From: Saprospiraceae bacterium
GTDB lineage: Bacteria > Bacteroidota > Bacteroidia > Chitinophagales > Saprospiraceae
Direction: 5' to 3'
NCBI GenBank assembly: GCA_029212405.1
Contig: JARGNR010000002.1
Span: 62,001 to 126,000 of the forward strand
Length of the DNA stretch: 64,000 nt
In this document: positions 1 through 9,348 of the stretch, piece after piece
How the letters are laid out: each line of letters begins with the position of its first letter
Position numbering within the stretch: the stretch's first letter is position 1
Notes under the pieces: generated by a model
Told to the model about the DNA's origin: nothing
What the model saw: the letters and a program-made list of their open reading frames with translations, nothing else
The model's database searches: none
Position numbers and translations under genes: made by a program

Positions 1-1
1 C

Positions 2-2962
2 AAGCCGGCATCTATTTCAATGCTAGATGGTATTCAGAATATTATGCCATATGGTGTGCCTAGTGACACACAAAGCTCCACAAGTAACCTCGTTGACGCT
101 TATAAAAGAAGTGAACTTCATAAAGATTCTGGACTTGGTATTTTTGCGCTAAGTGCCATCATCGTCGATAAAGCAGAACCCAGTGAAGCACTAAAAGCCA
201 ATGTGGCTTGGTCAATTGGGTTGGATAATTCAGAATACCTATTATCGTCGCTGCAGTTAGATGCCTTTAGGAGCCTGGAGGAAGTACAAGAAGAAGTAGA
301 TGTAAAAGGAGAAAAGGGAGCGTATTTCTTAAAAAACACCTACGAATTATCTTCCCTAGAAGAAAAAGAATGGTTGATTGTGGCTAATGTAAATCAGACC
401 CAGTCAAAAGTGGCAGAACTCATTCAAATGTTGGGTGCAGAAAAAGATATTGTTCAACATATACATGATGATATTGAACGGGGTACCAAAAACTTAATTG
501 CATTAAATGCGTCTGCAGATGGAATTCATTGCACCGCAGATGAATTAAGGGATTCAAGGCATTTCGCTAATGTACTTTTCAACAACATGCGAGGGGGTAT
601 ATTTGATAATGGATATATGATAGAGTTGTGGGACTTTTCCACATACCTTTCCAATGCGAATAGAGAAGTATTTGAAAATAATAAAGCATTTCTCGATGCT
701 TTACCTTCCTCATTTTCATTGCACACATTAAGAACGGCATTAAAAGATTCTTCAGATATAGACTTTATTCGTCTTGCTACAGAATATTTACCACTGAAAT
801 TTAGTCGAAGACACGGAGACCCGAGTAGACCTTGGAACAAATTTTCGATTAATATGATCAATGAGAATGATGGTTCTAAGATTCTGGATTATGAAGGAAA
901 CTGGAGAGATATTTTCCAGAATTGGGAAGCAATGGTGCATTCATTCCCAGATTTTATTGATGGAATGATTTTTAGATTTTTGAATGCTTCTACATTTGAT
1001 GGATATAACCCCTATAGAATCACTAAAGGGGGCTTTGATTGGGAAACAATAGAACCAGATGACCCGTGGTCTTATATTGGTTATTGGGGAGATCATCAAA
1101 TTATATATTTGCAGAAATTCTTAGAGTTTATTGAAAAGCATAAACCAGGCAAATTAGCAGAATATTTTGATCAAGATGCTTTTGTATATGCCAATGTTCC
1201 CTATAAAATAAAGTCATACAACGAAATTGTTGAAAATCCGAAAGACACCATTTTATTTGATGAAGAAGCGGATCATCAGATTAGAGAACGTCAAAGTAAA
1301 ATGGGTGCAGACGGAACTTTACTGCATGATGAAAATGGACAAATCCACCGTGTAAATTTCATAGAAAAGATTCTTGCAACGGTATTAGCAAAGTTGTCAA
1401 ACTATGTTCCAGAAGGAGGAATTTGGATGAATACTCAGCGGCCAGAATGGAATGATGCCAACAATGCATTGGTCGGTAATGGGGTATCAATGGTGACCTT
1501 ATATTATTTAAGAAGGTTCCTTTCATTTTTCTATACGGCATTGGAAAATTCCGATTTGGAAGAAATTAAGGTCTCTAATGAAGTGATGGATTTTTATAAA
1601 CAAATTCGTAAAACGTTTGAAGAACATGAAGCCTTACTTGAAAAAGAAATTTCAAATGAGGAAAGAAAAATAATGGTGGATGAATTAGGTTCTGCCGCTT
1701 CGGATTTCAGAAACCATGTGTATCAACAATCGTTCTGGGGTAAAAAGAGAACAATATCAATGGATGGGTTGAAGAGATTTATAAAATCTGCAATCGGTCA
1801 TATGGACCATACCATTCATTCAAATAAAAGATCTGACAACTTATTTCATGCCTATAATCTATTGACATTTGATGTGGATGAGGTAAAGATTTCCTACTTA
1901 AGTGAGATGTTAGAAGGCCAAGTCGCTGTCTTAAGTTCTGGTGTAATGACCGCCGAAGAATCATTGGAAATTTTAGATGGACTTAAAAAGAGTTCGCTTT
2001 TTAGACCAGACCAGTACAGTTATATTCTTTATCCAAACAAGCAACTCCTCGGATTTTTGGAAAAGAATATTATTCCAAATGAATTAGTTGAAAGTTCTGC
2101 ATTATTTCAACAATTATTAAAGGATGGAAATAATCAAATTATCGAAAAAGATGTTTTTGGTAAAACCCATTTCAATGGAAACTTTAGAAATGTTCAAGAT
2201 TTAAATACAGCGCTTAGTGCATTTGAGAATTCGCAGTATAAAGAATTAGTCGAACAGGAAAAAGAAGTATTGGGGGATATATTTGAAACGGTATTTAATC
2301 ATAAGGCATTTACGGGTCGATCTGGGACTTTCTTTGGGTATGAAGGACTTGGCTCTATCTATTGGCATATGGTTTCAAAGCTATTATTGGCAGTACAAGA
2401 AACCTGTTTAAGAGCAATCGAAGATAAGGTGGACCCTTCAATAAGTGGAAGATTATTAGAACACTTCTATGAAATTAATGAAGGCATTGGAGTTCATAAA
2501 TCTCCAAGCTTGTATGGCGCATTTCCAACAGACCCATATTCTCACACTCCGGCAAATAAAGGGGCCCAGCAACCAGGAATGACAGGTCAAGTAAAGGAAG
2601 ATATATTAAGTAGGTATGGAGAACTAGGGGTTTTTGTTGAAAATGGATCTTTATATTTTAATCCATGTTTGTTGAGGAAGGAGGAATTTCTTGTGAATGA
2701 TAAGGTTTTCAATTATTTAGATGTTTCAGGAAACAAACAAAGGATACAATTAAGTTCAGGAGAACTCGCATTTACATACTGTCAGGTGCCGATTGTTTAT
2801 AAAATTAGTGATGAAGAAAAGTTGATAGTTGTGAATAGCGACAACTCAACAGATACCATTCATTCATTGAGGCTAAATATGGTACAAAGTATACAGGTAT
2901 TTAAACGAACAAATGAGCTCAAACAAATAGAAGTATTCATTAATTCAAGTAGATTGAAATAG
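2..2962 (+). CDS. Beta-1,3-glucan phosphorylase, GH149-like (5' end outside window)
   Basis: The reading frame is open at the left window edge (no stop before the first ATG at 20), so the N-terminus lies outside; at least 980 residues are visible. The visible part has the look of the GH94/GH149/GH161 phosphorylase clan: a DGIQNIMPYGV segment at the start, a YEGNWRDIFQNW stretch (about residues 291-302 from the first ATG), WSYIGYWGDHQ (350-360) and RPEWNDANNALVG (474-486), where clan members carry an active-site W-N-D motif. Such enzymes split beta-1,3-glucans with phosphate to glucose-1-phosphate in the cytoplasm. The next gene starts 6 bp downstream and the operon continues with GH17, GH30 and a sugar symporter, which fits a laminarin-type substrate. 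The exact GH family is inferred from size, motifs and context; GH94 or GH161 are alternatives. Confidence 0.62.
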   Translation, partial: KPASISMLDGIQNIMPYGVPSDTQSSTSNLVDAYKRSELHKDSGLGIFALSAIIVDKAEPSEALKANVAWSIGLDNSEYLLSSLQLDAFRSLEEVQEEVDVKGEKGAYFLKNTYELSSLEEKEWLIVANVNQTQSKVAELIQMLGAEKDIVQHIHDDIERGTKNLIALNASADGIHCTADELRDSRHFANVLFNNMRGGIFDNGYMIELWDFSTYLSNANREVFENNKAFLDALPSSFSLHTLRTALKDSSDIDFIRLATEYLPLKFSRRHGDPSRPWNKFSINMINENDGSKILDYEGNWRDIFQNWEAMVHSFPDFIDGMIFRFLNASTFDGYNPYRITKGGFDWETIEPDDPWSYIGYWGDHQIIYLQKFLEFIEKHKPGKLAEYFDQDAFVYANVPYKIKSYNEIVENPKDTILFDEEADHQIRERQSKMGADGTLLHDENGQIHRVNFIEKILATVLAKLSNYVPEGGIWMNTQRPEWNDANNALVGNGVSMVTLYYLRRFLSFFYTALENSDLEEIKVSNEVMDFYKQIRKTFEEHEALLEKEISNEERKIMVDELGSAASDFRNHVYQQSFWGKKRTISMDGLKRFIKSAIGHMDHTIHSNKRSDNLFHAYNLLTFDVDEVKISYLSEMLEGQVAVLSSGVMTAEESLEILDGLKKSSLFRPDQYSYILYPNKQLLGFLEKNIIPNELVESSALFQQLLKDGNNQIIEKDVFGKTHFNGNFRNVQDLNTALSAFENSQYKELVEQEKEVLGDIFETVFNHKAFTGRSGTFFGYEGLGSIYWHMVSKLLLAVQETCLRAIEDKVDPSISGRLLEHFYEINEGIGVHKSPSLYGAFPTDPYSHTPANKGAQQPGMTGQVKEDILSRYGELGVFVENGSLYFNPCLLRKEEFLVNDKVFNYLDVSGNKQRIQLSSGELAFTYCQVPIVYKISDEEKLIVVNSDNSTDTIHSLRLNMVQSIQVFKRTNELKQIEVFINSSRLK

Positions 2963-2968
2963 TAAGAA

Positions 2969-4276
2969 ATGAAAAAAAGAGTTAAAAATATAAGTGATTA
3001 TAGAAAGGTTATTTCCATAGTGTTCATTTGTATCGTTTTAATTTGTATTTCTTCTTGTGAATCAAAAAAAGTAGTAAATAACTCAAGCAGTATTACTGCA
3101 AAGGAAATTCTAGGAAATCCTGAATACCAGGCCATTTCTTATGGTGGATATAGACATTCTACTAGGGAAAAACAACCTACGATTGAAGAGTTGAAGGAAG
3201 ACATGCGAATCCTTTCAGCAATGGGTATAAAGTTGCTTCGAACCTACAATGTTCAATTAGCACATACGAGTAATTTGTTAAAGGCCATAGAATCCTTGAA
3301 GGTCGAAGATCCAAGTTTTGAGATGTATGTCATGTTAGGAGCATGGATAGATTGTAAAAATGCTTGGACGGAATTGCCTCCAGATCATGATGTTGAAAGT
3401 GAGGCAAACGCTTCCGAAATTGATCGAGCGGTTTCATTGGCAAATCAACACAAAGATATTGTCAAAATAATAGCAGTTGGGAATGAGGCCATGGTTAAGT
3501 GGGCTACTTCTTATTATGTTCAGCCCAATGTTATCTTGAAGTGGGTCAATCGTTTACAAAAATTGAAGAAAGATGGGTTATTACCTGCTGATTTATGGAT
3601 AACCAGTTCTGATAATTTTGCATCTTGGGGCGGAGGTGGAGACGAATACCACGTACCGGCACTAGATAGTCTGATAAAGGCAGTTGACTTTATTTCAATG
3701 CACACGTATCCGATGCACGACACCCACCATAATCCTGAATTCTGGTTGAATGCTTCTGCTAAAGAAGGCACATCTAAATCGGACAAAGACGAGGTAGATG
3801 CAGCGATGAATAGAGCAAAAGTCTATGCTCAGAATCAATATCAGTCAGTGGTGAAATATGTAGAACGATTAAGTGTTGACAAACCGATTCATATTGGAGA
3901 AACAGGTTGGGCAAGTTTTTCAGATGGTTTTTATGGTCCAGAAGGAGCCAGAGCATGTGATGAATACAAACAAGCAGTGTACTACAAAGATATGAGGGCA
4001 TGGACGAATAAAGCAGGCATCAGTTGTTTCTTTTTCGAAGCATTTGATGAATCTTGGAAAGATGCTAATAATGTAAATGGATCTGAAAATCATTTCGGGT
4101 TATTTACAGTGTATGGGAAAGCTAAATATGCCATTTGGGACTTGGTTGATAACGGTGTTTTTGAAGGATTAAAGAGAAATAATAATTCTATCACAAAGAC
4201 ATTTGAAGGCGATAAAAATGCAGTAATGGAAACATCGTTGAATCCATTAGAGACTGTTGAACTAGAAAATAATTAA
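2969..4276 (+). CDS. Glycoside hydrolase family 17 lipoprotein (beta-1,3-glucanase-like)
   Basis: A 435-residue protein with a signal peptide ending in a lipobox (CISSC, Cys30), so it is probably anchored in an envelope membrane. The (beta/alpha)8 GH17 fold is indicated by the acid/base motif AVGNEAMVKW (Glu173) and the nucleophile motif HIGETGWAS (Glu311), with HTYP and FFFEAFDESWK between and after them. GH17 enzymes cleave or transglycosylate beta-1,3-glucans. It starts 6 bp after the phosphorylase gene and is the most N-terminally extended of three GH17 genes here, the other two lacking export signals. It probably trims glucan oligosaccharides outside the cytoplasm before uptake; endo versus exo action cannot be told from sequence alone. 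Confidence 0.85.
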   Translation: MKKRVKNISDYRKVISIVFICIVLICISSCESKKVVNNSSSITAKEILGNPEYQAISYGGYRHSTREKQPTIEELKEDMRILSAMGIKLLRTYNVQLAHTSNLLKAIESLKVEDPSFEMYVMLGAWIDCKNAWTELPPDHDVESEANASEIDRAVSLANQHKDIVKIIAVGNEAMVKWATSYYVQPNVILKWVNRLQKLKKDGLLPADLWITSSDNFASWGGGGDEYHVPALDSLIKAVDFISMHTYPMHDTHHNPEFWLNASAKEGTSKSDKDEVDAAMNRAKVYAQNQYQSVVKYVERLSVDKPIHIGETGWASFSDGFYGPEGARACDEYKQAVYYKDMRAWTNKAGISCFFFEAFDESWKDANNVNGSENHFGLFTVYGKAKYAIWDLVDNGVFEGLKRNNNSITKTFEGDKNAVMETSLNPLETVELENN

Positions 4277-4294
4277 TACGAATACGTGAATAGG

Positions 4295-5785
4295 ATGAAA
4301 AGAAAATTAATATTCATTTTTATGATCGCCATTATGATGAGTTGTAACAAGAAGGCTGAAAAGTGGAGCACAAGCATTGTAGAAACGTCTGCTTCAGGTA
4401 ATAAACTTGCGTCTGTTTCTGAGTTTGTAAAAACGGACAAAAAAGCAGAAATCACAATAGACGCTACTAAAAAATTTCAGACGATAACCGGTATTGGAGG
4501 TTCTTTTACAGAATCCTCAGCTTATTTGTTGAATCAACTGGGCAAAGAAAACAGAAATAAAATTTTACAGGCTTATTTTGGGGACGAAGGTGCTAGGTAT
4601 TCCTTAACCAGAACCCACATCAACTCATGTGACTTTTCCTTAAGCAATTATTCGTATGCTCCTACTGAAAACGATATAGAACTGAATGATTTCACAATTG
4701 CCGAAGACAAGGACGACATCATTCCTATGATCAAAGAAGCGATGGCAATTTCTAGTGAAGGTTTTAAAATAATTTCATCTCCATGGACAGCACCACCATG
4801 GATGAAGGACAATAATAATTATGTAGGAGGTAAATTATTACCAAAGTATTATGATAGCTGGGCATTATTTTTCTCAAAGTACATTGATGCATACAAAGAG
4901 GAAGGAATTGATATATGGGGCGTTACAGTGGAGAACGAGCCCTTAGGGAATGGAAACAATTGGGAGAGTATGCATTACACACCCGAAGAGATGACAGATT
5001 TTGTCAGCAAACATTTAGGTCCTAGTATGGAAAAGAATGGACATGCGGACGTTAAAATATTGGGGTATGATCAAAATAGGGACCACTTAAAAGAATGGGT
5101 AGATGTAATGTATAAAGATGAAGTTTCATCGAAATATATGGATGGGACGGCGATCCATTGGTATGCAAGTACTTATGAAGTGTTTCCAGATGTATTGCAA
5201 TACGCACACAATAAAGCTCCAGAGAAATATTTAATTGAAACGGAGGGTTGTGTTGACGCAGAGGTGCCTCATTGGCAGGAAGATGAGTGGTATTGGAGTA
5301 AAGAAGCGACTGACTGGGGATGGGATTGGGCATCTGAAGAAGAAAAACCATTGCACCCCAAATATGTACCAGTATACAGATATGCTAGAGACATAATTGG
5401 TTGTTTTAATAATTGGGTAGATGGATGGGTAGATTGGAATATGGTTTTGGACAGACAAGGAGGACCCAATTGGTTTAAGAATTGGTGTTTAGCTCCGATC
5501 ATTGTTGATCCAGAAGCAGATGAAGTTTATATGACTCCGCTCTACTATACCATGGCACATTTCAGCAAATACATACGGCCTGGATCAAAAAGAATAGAAT
5601 CTACTATAAACAATGATGAGGTACAAGTTACTTCTGTCATAAATCCAGACCAAAGTTTGGCAGTTGTGGTTTTAAATCAAAATGAATATCCTGTTTCCAT
5701 CGATTTGAAAATAGGAAACTATACCAAAGAGCTTACAATTAACGCTCAAGCAATACAAACGATAACGTTAAAAGAAAACAATTGA
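4295..5785 (+). CDS. Glycoside hydrolase family 30 lipoprotein (beta-1,6-glucosidase/glucanase-like)
   Basis: The frame can start at a GTG at 4286, but the ATG at 4295 gives a clean lipoprotein signal with the lipobox MMSC and is preferred. GH30 signatures are clear: SLTRTHINSCDFS, SPWTAPPWMK, the acid/base motif WGVTVENEP (Glu218 counted from the GTG) and the nucleophile motif LIETEGC (Glu320), followed by the C-terminal beta-sandwich typical of the family. GH30 members of the glucocerebrosidase/beta-1,6-glucanase type remove beta-1,6-linked glucose, the side branches of laminarin, so this enzyme should debranch the substrate of the neighbouring GH17 enzymes. Close spacing on both sides (18 and 24 bp) places it in the same operon. 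Confidence 0.88.
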   Translation: MKRKLIFIFMIAIMMSCNKKAEKWSTSIVETSASGNKLASVSEFVKTDKKAEITIDATKKFQTITGIGGSFTESSAYLLNQLGKENRNKILQAYFGDEGARYSLTRTHINSCDFSLSNYSYAPTENDIELNDFTIAEDKDDIIPMIKEAMAISSEGFKIISSPWTAPPWMKDNNNYVGGKLLPKYYDSWALFFSKYIDAYKEEGIDIWGVTVENEPLGNGNNWESMHYTPEEMTDFVSKHLGPSMEKNGHADVKILGYDQNRDHLKEWVDVMYKDEVSSKYMDGTAIHWYASTYEVFPDVLQYAHNKAPEKYLIETEGCVDAEVPHWQEDEWYWSKEATDWGWDWASEEEKPLHPKYVPVYRYARDIIGCFNNWVDGWVDWNMVLDRQGGPNWFKNWCLAPIIVDPEADEVYMTPLYYTMAHFSKYIRPGSKRIESTINNDEVQVTSVINPDQSLAVVVLNQNEYPVSIDLKIGNYTKELTINAQAIQTITLKENN

Positions 5786-5809
5786 AACATCAACTAAAAC
5801 GTAAAAGTT

Positions 5810-7375
5810 ATGACACACCAAGAAACTAGCGCAAGAGATCGCGTTCCTGTTGGCCAAAAAATGGCCTTTGGAGCTGGACACTTTATTTTAAATATTTTAC
5901 CTGGGACTCTCGGTGTATTTATCCAGTTTTTTCTTCTTACAGCTTGGGGTGTAGATCCATTATGGGCAGGTCTTTTAGGAGGTCTACCAAGAATTTTTGA
6001 TGCTTTAACAGACCCAATTATGGGTTTCATTTCTGATAACACGAAGTCGAGATGGGGAAGACGAAGACCTTATATCTTTTTTGGTGCTATCATAAGTGGT
6101 ATCCTGTTTTTTCTTATGTGGCAATTGGATGATAATGCGTCACAAACGTATATCATATGGCACGTAATGGTTGTTCAGATTCTTTTCCTAGTGGGAAATA
6201 CCATGTTTGCGACACCCTTGGTGGGATTGGGATATGAAATGACATCTGATTACAACGAGCGTACTCGATTGATGGCATTTTCAAATACAATGGGTCAGAT
6301 CGCGTGGATGATTGTCCCTTGGCTTTATGTTATTATTCCAGACACAAATACCTTTAATACTCAGACAGAAGGAGTAAGAACCATGGCACTAATTGTCGGA
6401 GGAATGTGTGTAGTTTTTGGAGTATTACCAGCATTATTTTGTAAAGGAATCGATTCGGCGCACATGGCCAATCGTCAAGAAATCAACTTAAAATCACTTT
6501 CGAAGAACCTAAAAGAACTGATGAAAGGAATCGTGCAGGTTTCAAAGAACAAACCTTTTATGAAGCTTTGCGGTGCAACATTTTTGGTGTTTAATGGGTT
6601 TCAATTAGTGGCTGCATTTGGTGTATTTATAATTGTATTTTATATGTACAACGGAAGTTATGAAATGGCAGGAACTTGGCCAGCATGGTTCAATACCATT
6701 AATGCAATGATTACTGCTTTTATTGTCATTCCAATTATTTCAAGAATGTCTAATAAATGGGGTAAAAAAAGAGCATTTATTATTTCTACTGTTTTATCAA
6801 TTGTTGGATATATGTTGAAATGGTGGGGATTTGATAAAGAACTGAATAGTCAGTTTAACCAAACAGGCCTTGGAAAAAGTTTAAATTCTGGAGTGGGGTC
6901 TATTTTTGAAACCTTGAATCCGATATTAGATAATATTGGTATGTCATGGTTTAGCATTGATCCAGGAAGTGAAATTCCTTGGCTCATATTTGGGCCGATT
7001 CCATTATTTGCCTTTGGAATGGGTGGATTATTTACGTTGATGATGTCAATGACTGCGGATGTTTGTGACCTGGATGAATTAGAAAATGGTATGCCAAGGA
7101 AGGAAGGAACATTCGGAGCCATCTATTGGTGGATGGTTAAACTAGGCCAGGCTATTGCCCTAGTTCTTGGTGGTCTGATATTGAAAATAGTAGGGTTTGA
7201 CCCAAATATTGCAGAACAATCACTTGAAACAATGAATAGACTTAGAGTAGCAGATATTTTGATTCCATCCCTTACGGCTGGGTTAGCAGTATGGGTTATG
7301 TGGAACTATAGCTTATCAGAAGATAGAGCGAGAGAAATTAAAAAAATACTTGTTTCTAGAAGAGGCGAATTATAA
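5810..7375 (+). CDS. GPH-family (MFS) sugar:cation symporter
   Basis: A 521-residue polytopic inner-membrane protein. The segment RIFDALTDPIMGFISD (residues 61-76) followed by a basic RWGRRRPY loop (81-88) is the hallmark of the glycoside-pentoside-hexuronide (GPH/MFS_2) transporters. A second MFS-like loop, NKWGKKRAFI, lies near residue 320. It has an insertion with little hydrophobic character around residues 345-380. In this operon it should import glucose or short beta-glucan oligosaccharides released by the lipoprotein GH17 and GH30, feeding the two cytoplasmic GH17 enzymes encoded directly downstream and the phosphorylase upstream. Substrate is inferred from context only. Confidence 0.88.
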   Translation: MTHQETSARDRVPVGQKMAFGAGHFILNILPGTLGVFIQFFLLTAWGVDPLWAGLLGGLPRIFDALTDPIMGFISDNTKSRWGRRRPYIFFGAIISGILFFLMWQLDDNASQTYIIWHVMVVQILFLVGNTMFATPLVGLGYEMTSDYNERTRLMAFSNTMGQIAWMIVPWLYVIIPDTNTFNTQTEGVRTMALIVGGMCVVFGVLPALFCKGIDSAHMANRQEINLKSLSKNLKELMKGIVQVSKNKPFMKLCGATFLVFNGFQLVAAFGVFIIVFYMYNGSYEMAGTWPAWFNTINAMITAFIVIPIISRMSNKWGKKRAFIISTVLSIVGYMLKWWGFDKELNSQFNQTGLGKSLNSGVGSIFETLNPILDNIGMSWFSIDPGSEIPWLIFGPIPLFAFGMGGLFTLMMSMTADVCDLDELENGMPRKEGTFGAIYWWMVKLGQAIALVLGGLILKIVGFDPNIAEQSLETMNRLRVADILIPSLTAGLAVWVMWNYSLSEDRAREIKKILVSRRGEL

Positions 7376-7390
7376 AATTTAATATATACT

Positions 7391-8311
7391 ATGTCCTATA
7401 GAGGAGAACAATTTTTGTGGACACCGTCCGCAAATAAAACGAAGAATAAACATCTATTTAATACTCAATTAGAAGGAAAATCAATTGAAGAAATTGAAAA
7501 ACTATTCTTGGAGATTTTAAATAATGGTGTGCATGGTTTTTGTTTTAGCTTATATGCTGAAGGTCAAAAACCTGGAGATATAATTTCTGAAGATCAAGTA
7601 CGAAGAAGAATGAAAATACTAGCTCCCCATACGGAGTGGGTAAGAACATTTTCTTGTACCGAAGGGAATGAATTGATACCCAAAGTTGCAAAAGAAATGG
7701 GCATCAAAACCCTGGTGGGTGCTTGGTTGGGAGATGATCCAGAAGTCAATGAGCGAGAAATAGAAGGTTTAATCAAATTGGCGAATGAAGGGTTGGTTGA
7801 TATTGCTGCTGTTGGTAATGAGGTGATGTATAGAGGAGATTTGTCAGAGGATGAGTTGTTGGGATTCATGGAGAGAGTTAAAAATAATATCCCTGCTGAC
7901 ATTCCAATGGGATATGTCGATGCCTATTATGAATTTACCCATAGACCTAGAATCACCGAAAAATGTGATGTAATTCTAACTAATTGTTATCCCTACTGGG
8001 AAGGTTGCCCATATGAATATTCCTTGCATCATATGCAAGCGATGTATAATGAGGCTAAAGACGCAGGAAGAGGAAAACGAGTTATTATTACAGAAACAGG
8101 ATGGCCAAGTCAGGGCGAATCGTTGAAAGGAGCGCATGCAGGGAGAGAGTCGGCATTGAAGTACTTTATCAATACACAGTTGTGGTCAGCAGCTGATGAC
8201 ATTGATGTTTTTTATTTTTCATCATTTGATGAATCTTGGAAAGTGGGTGCAGAAGGTGAGGTAGGAGCATATTGGGGTTTATGGGATAAGAATGAAAAAT
8301 TAAAAGTTTAG
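7391..8311 (+). CDS. Glycoside hydrolase family 17, no signal peptide
   Basis: A 306-residue compact GH17 domain that starts directly with the catalytic fold and has no signal peptide, so it is predicted to be cytoplasmic. Acid/base Glu144 lies in AAVGNEVMYRGD and the nucleophile Glu235 in VIITETGWPSQGE; the late strand carries FYFSSFDESWK. It follows the transporter by 15 bp and its stop is 1 bp before the next GH17 start, so the two GH17 genes are almost certainly co-translated. Likely role: hydrolysis or transglycosylation of imported beta-1,3-gluco-oligosaccharides. It is clearly diverged from the other two GH17 copies in the operon, suggesting different specificities rather than a recent duplication. 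Confidence 0.85.
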   Translation: MSYRGEQFLWTPSANKTKNKHLFNTQLEGKSIEEIEKLFLEILNNGVHGFCFSLYAEGQKPGDIISEDQVRRRMKILAPHTEWVRTFSCTEGNELIPKVAKEMGIKTLVGAWLGDDPEVNEREIEGLIKLANEGLVDIAAVGNEVMYRGDLSEDELLGFMERVKNNIPADIPMGYVDAYYEFTHRPRITEKCDVILTNCYPYWEGCPYEYSLHHMQAMYNEAKDAGRGKRVIITETGWPSQGESLKGAHAGRESALKYFINTQLWSAADDIDVFYFSSFDESWKVGAEGEVGAYWGLWDKNEKLKV

Positions 8312-8312
8312 A

Positions 8313-9257
8313 ATGAACACATTTGAGTTTTTAGGATTGCCAAAGGGGAATGCAATCTGTTATTCTGGATTTAGAGATGGTCAGGATCCAGGAGGAATAC
8401 ATCCTTCTCATGAAGAGATTAAAGAAGACCTAGAAATACTTCAGAGAAATTGGAAGTACTTAAGACTTTATGATTGTGATTTACACAGCAAAAGAGTTTT
8501 AGAAGTAATCCGACGTGAAAAAATGGACTTCAAAGTCATGTTGGGGGCATATATTGTCGCAGAGATGAACAATTTTGGCTGTCCATGGGGAGGAGGGGTA
8601 TATTCTGAAGAAGAATTGGACGCCCATCGAATAAAAAATAAAAGGCAAGTTCAGAAAATGATTGACTGGGCAAATGAATATGAGGATATCGTTTGTTGTT
8701 TGTCTGTTGGAAACGAAGCATGTGTAGATTGGACGGATCATTATGTTCCTGTGAGTAAAGTGATAGAGTATGTGAAGATGGCCAAAAAAGGAGCTTCTCA
8801 ACCTGTCACTTTTTGTGAAAACTATGTTCCTTGGTTGAATAAATTGAAACCACTAGCAGAGGAGGTTGATTTTATTTCTGTGCACACCTATCCTGTTTGG
8901 GAATACAAGCATATTCATGAATCAATGGAATACACAAAGGACAATTACAATGCTGTAGCAGAACTATATCCAGATAAAGCCGTAGTAATTACTGAAGCAG
9001 GATGGTCCACAAACTCTAATGGAAGAGGGATACACCCTGAACATGTGAGTGAGGAGAACCAAAAAGTGTATTATGGAGATTTGATGGATTGGGTGAATGA
9101 AGCGAATATCCTGACTTTTGTTTTTGAGGCATTTGATGAAAACTGGAAAGGATCTCCAGATCCAATGGAGCCTGAAAAGCATTGGGGGCTATTTCATACA
9201 GACAGGACTCCAAAGTTGGTTATGCAAGAATTGTTTAAAACGACTTTAATGGATTGA
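8313..9257 (+). CDS. Glycoside hydrolase family 17, no signal peptide (third copy)
   Basis: A 314-residue GH17 domain without export signal. Acid/base Glu135 sits in SVGNEACVDW and nucleophile Glu228 in VVITEAGWST; FISVHTYPVWEY and FVFEAFDENWKG match the lipoprotein GH17 upstream (FISMHTYP, FFFEAFDESWK) more closely than the immediately preceding gene, so it is probably a paralogue of the lipoprotein enzyme that stays in the cytoplasm. The start lies 1 bp after the stop of the preceding gene. A 91-bp gap follows before the binding-protein gene. The role should be intracellular processing of beta-1,3-glucan oligosaccharides. Confidence 0.85.
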   Translation: MNTFEFLGLPKGNAICYSGFRDGQDPGGIHPSHEEIKEDLEILQRNWKYLRLYDCDLHSKRVLEVIRREKMDFKVMLGAYIVAEMNNFGCPWGGGVYSEEELDAHRIKNKRQVQKMIDWANEYEDIVCCLSVGNEACVDWTDHYVPVSKVIEYVKMAKKGASQPVTFCENYVPWLNKLKPLAEEVDFISVHTYPVWEYKHIHESMEYTKDNYNAVAELYPDKAVVITEAGWSTNSNGRGIHPEHVSEENQKVYYGDLMDWVNEANILTFVFEAFDENWKGSPDPMEPEKHWGLFHTDRTPKLVMQELFKTTLMD

Positions 9258-9348
9258 TTTTTAAATTCATAACCATTTGTTTTAGAGTGTATAAAAAGAA
9301 ATGCGTATTTTAACAATAGATTCAAATTAATTAATTAAAACTATAAAT

